NCBI GenBank assembly: GCA_002898855.1
Contig: BEIR01000084.1
Span: 1-6,174 of the forward strand
DNA length: 6,174 nt
Reading direction: 5' to 3'
Origin: a bacterium HR41
GTDB taxonomy: Bacteria; Actinomycetota; Thermoleophilia; Solirubrobacterales; Thermoleophilaceae
Shown here: positions 6,104 to 6,174 of the stretch, one piece after another
Numbering within the stretch: the stretch's first letter is position 1
How the letters are laid out: the number at the start of each line of letters is the position of its first letter
Made by a program: the position numbers and the translations under genes
Notes under the pieces: generated by a model
Told to the model about the DNA's origin: nothing
Database searches by the model: none
The model's input: the letters and a program-made list of their open reading frames with translations, nothing else

Positions 6104-6174
6104 TCACGCGCCGGCTGGCACGCCGCAGGCCGCGAGCACGGCCGCAGCGATTCGCCGCGCGGCGTCCGGGCGCG
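6104..6174 (-). CDS. murG: C-terminal end of a probable MurG glycosyltransferase (partial)
   Basis: The last 22 codons of a minus-strand gene enter from the right edge, reading RPDAARRIAAAVLAACGVPA then Gly-Ala, and stop at TGA (6106-6104). The frame's third positions are almost all G or C. The peptide has the look of the amphipathic C-terminal helix of MurG (a D-x-A-A-x-R-I-A-x-x-V-L pattern). MurG adds GlcNAc to lipid I at the inner membrane face and commonly precedes murC in dcw clusters, which supports the call. The gap to the murC-murB start is 80 bases. The fragment is too short to be sure; another gene ending in an Ala-rich helix is possible. Confidence 0.5.
   Translation of the reverse strand, partial: RPDAARRIAAAVLAACGVPAGA

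Overview
The window looks like chromosomal DNA from a very high-GC actinobacterium. Third codon positions are almost all G or C, ftsZ, ftsQ and murC have actinobacterial-style sequences, and no ftsA lies between ftsQ and ftsZ. A deep-branching class such as Thermoleophilia is my best guess, but this is an inference from gene style and order, not a database result.

Layout. From the right edge leftwards, all on the minus strand, runs a division and cell wall (dcw) cluster: the last 22 codons of a gene that is probably murG (6104-6174), one long gene fusing MurC and MurB (3471-6023), ftsQ (2484-3383) and ftsZ (1152-2264). To the left, on the plus strand and convergent with ftsZ, is a gene for a secreted, membrane-anchored YcnI/DUF1775 protein (220-981), a family linked to copper. 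The leftmost ~200 bases contain no gene I can recognise.

How the genes work together. MurB makes UDP-MurNAc and MurC adds L-alanine to it, so the fusion carries two consecutive cytoplasmic steps of peptidoglycan precursor synthesis. MurG acts later, completing lipid II. FtsQ is a bitopic divisome protein and FtsZ is the tubulin-like ring protein. Precursor supply and the division machine are therefore on one transcription unit. ftsZ also has a sigma70-like promoter of its own (TTGACA, 18-base spacer, TACAGT) in an unusually AT-rich gap after ftsQ, with two small dyads at or upstream of the -35 box.

The most notable features are the MurC-MurB fusion; two low-complexity segments in its MurC half, one encoded by an 18-bp tandem repeat; the single in-frame amber codon separating the fusion from ftsQ; and a set of hairpins between the convergent ycnI and ftsZ ends. 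I found no mobile element, CRISPR array, tRNA or rRNA, and no evidence of a wholly new system; this is mostly a core region with some unusual architecture.
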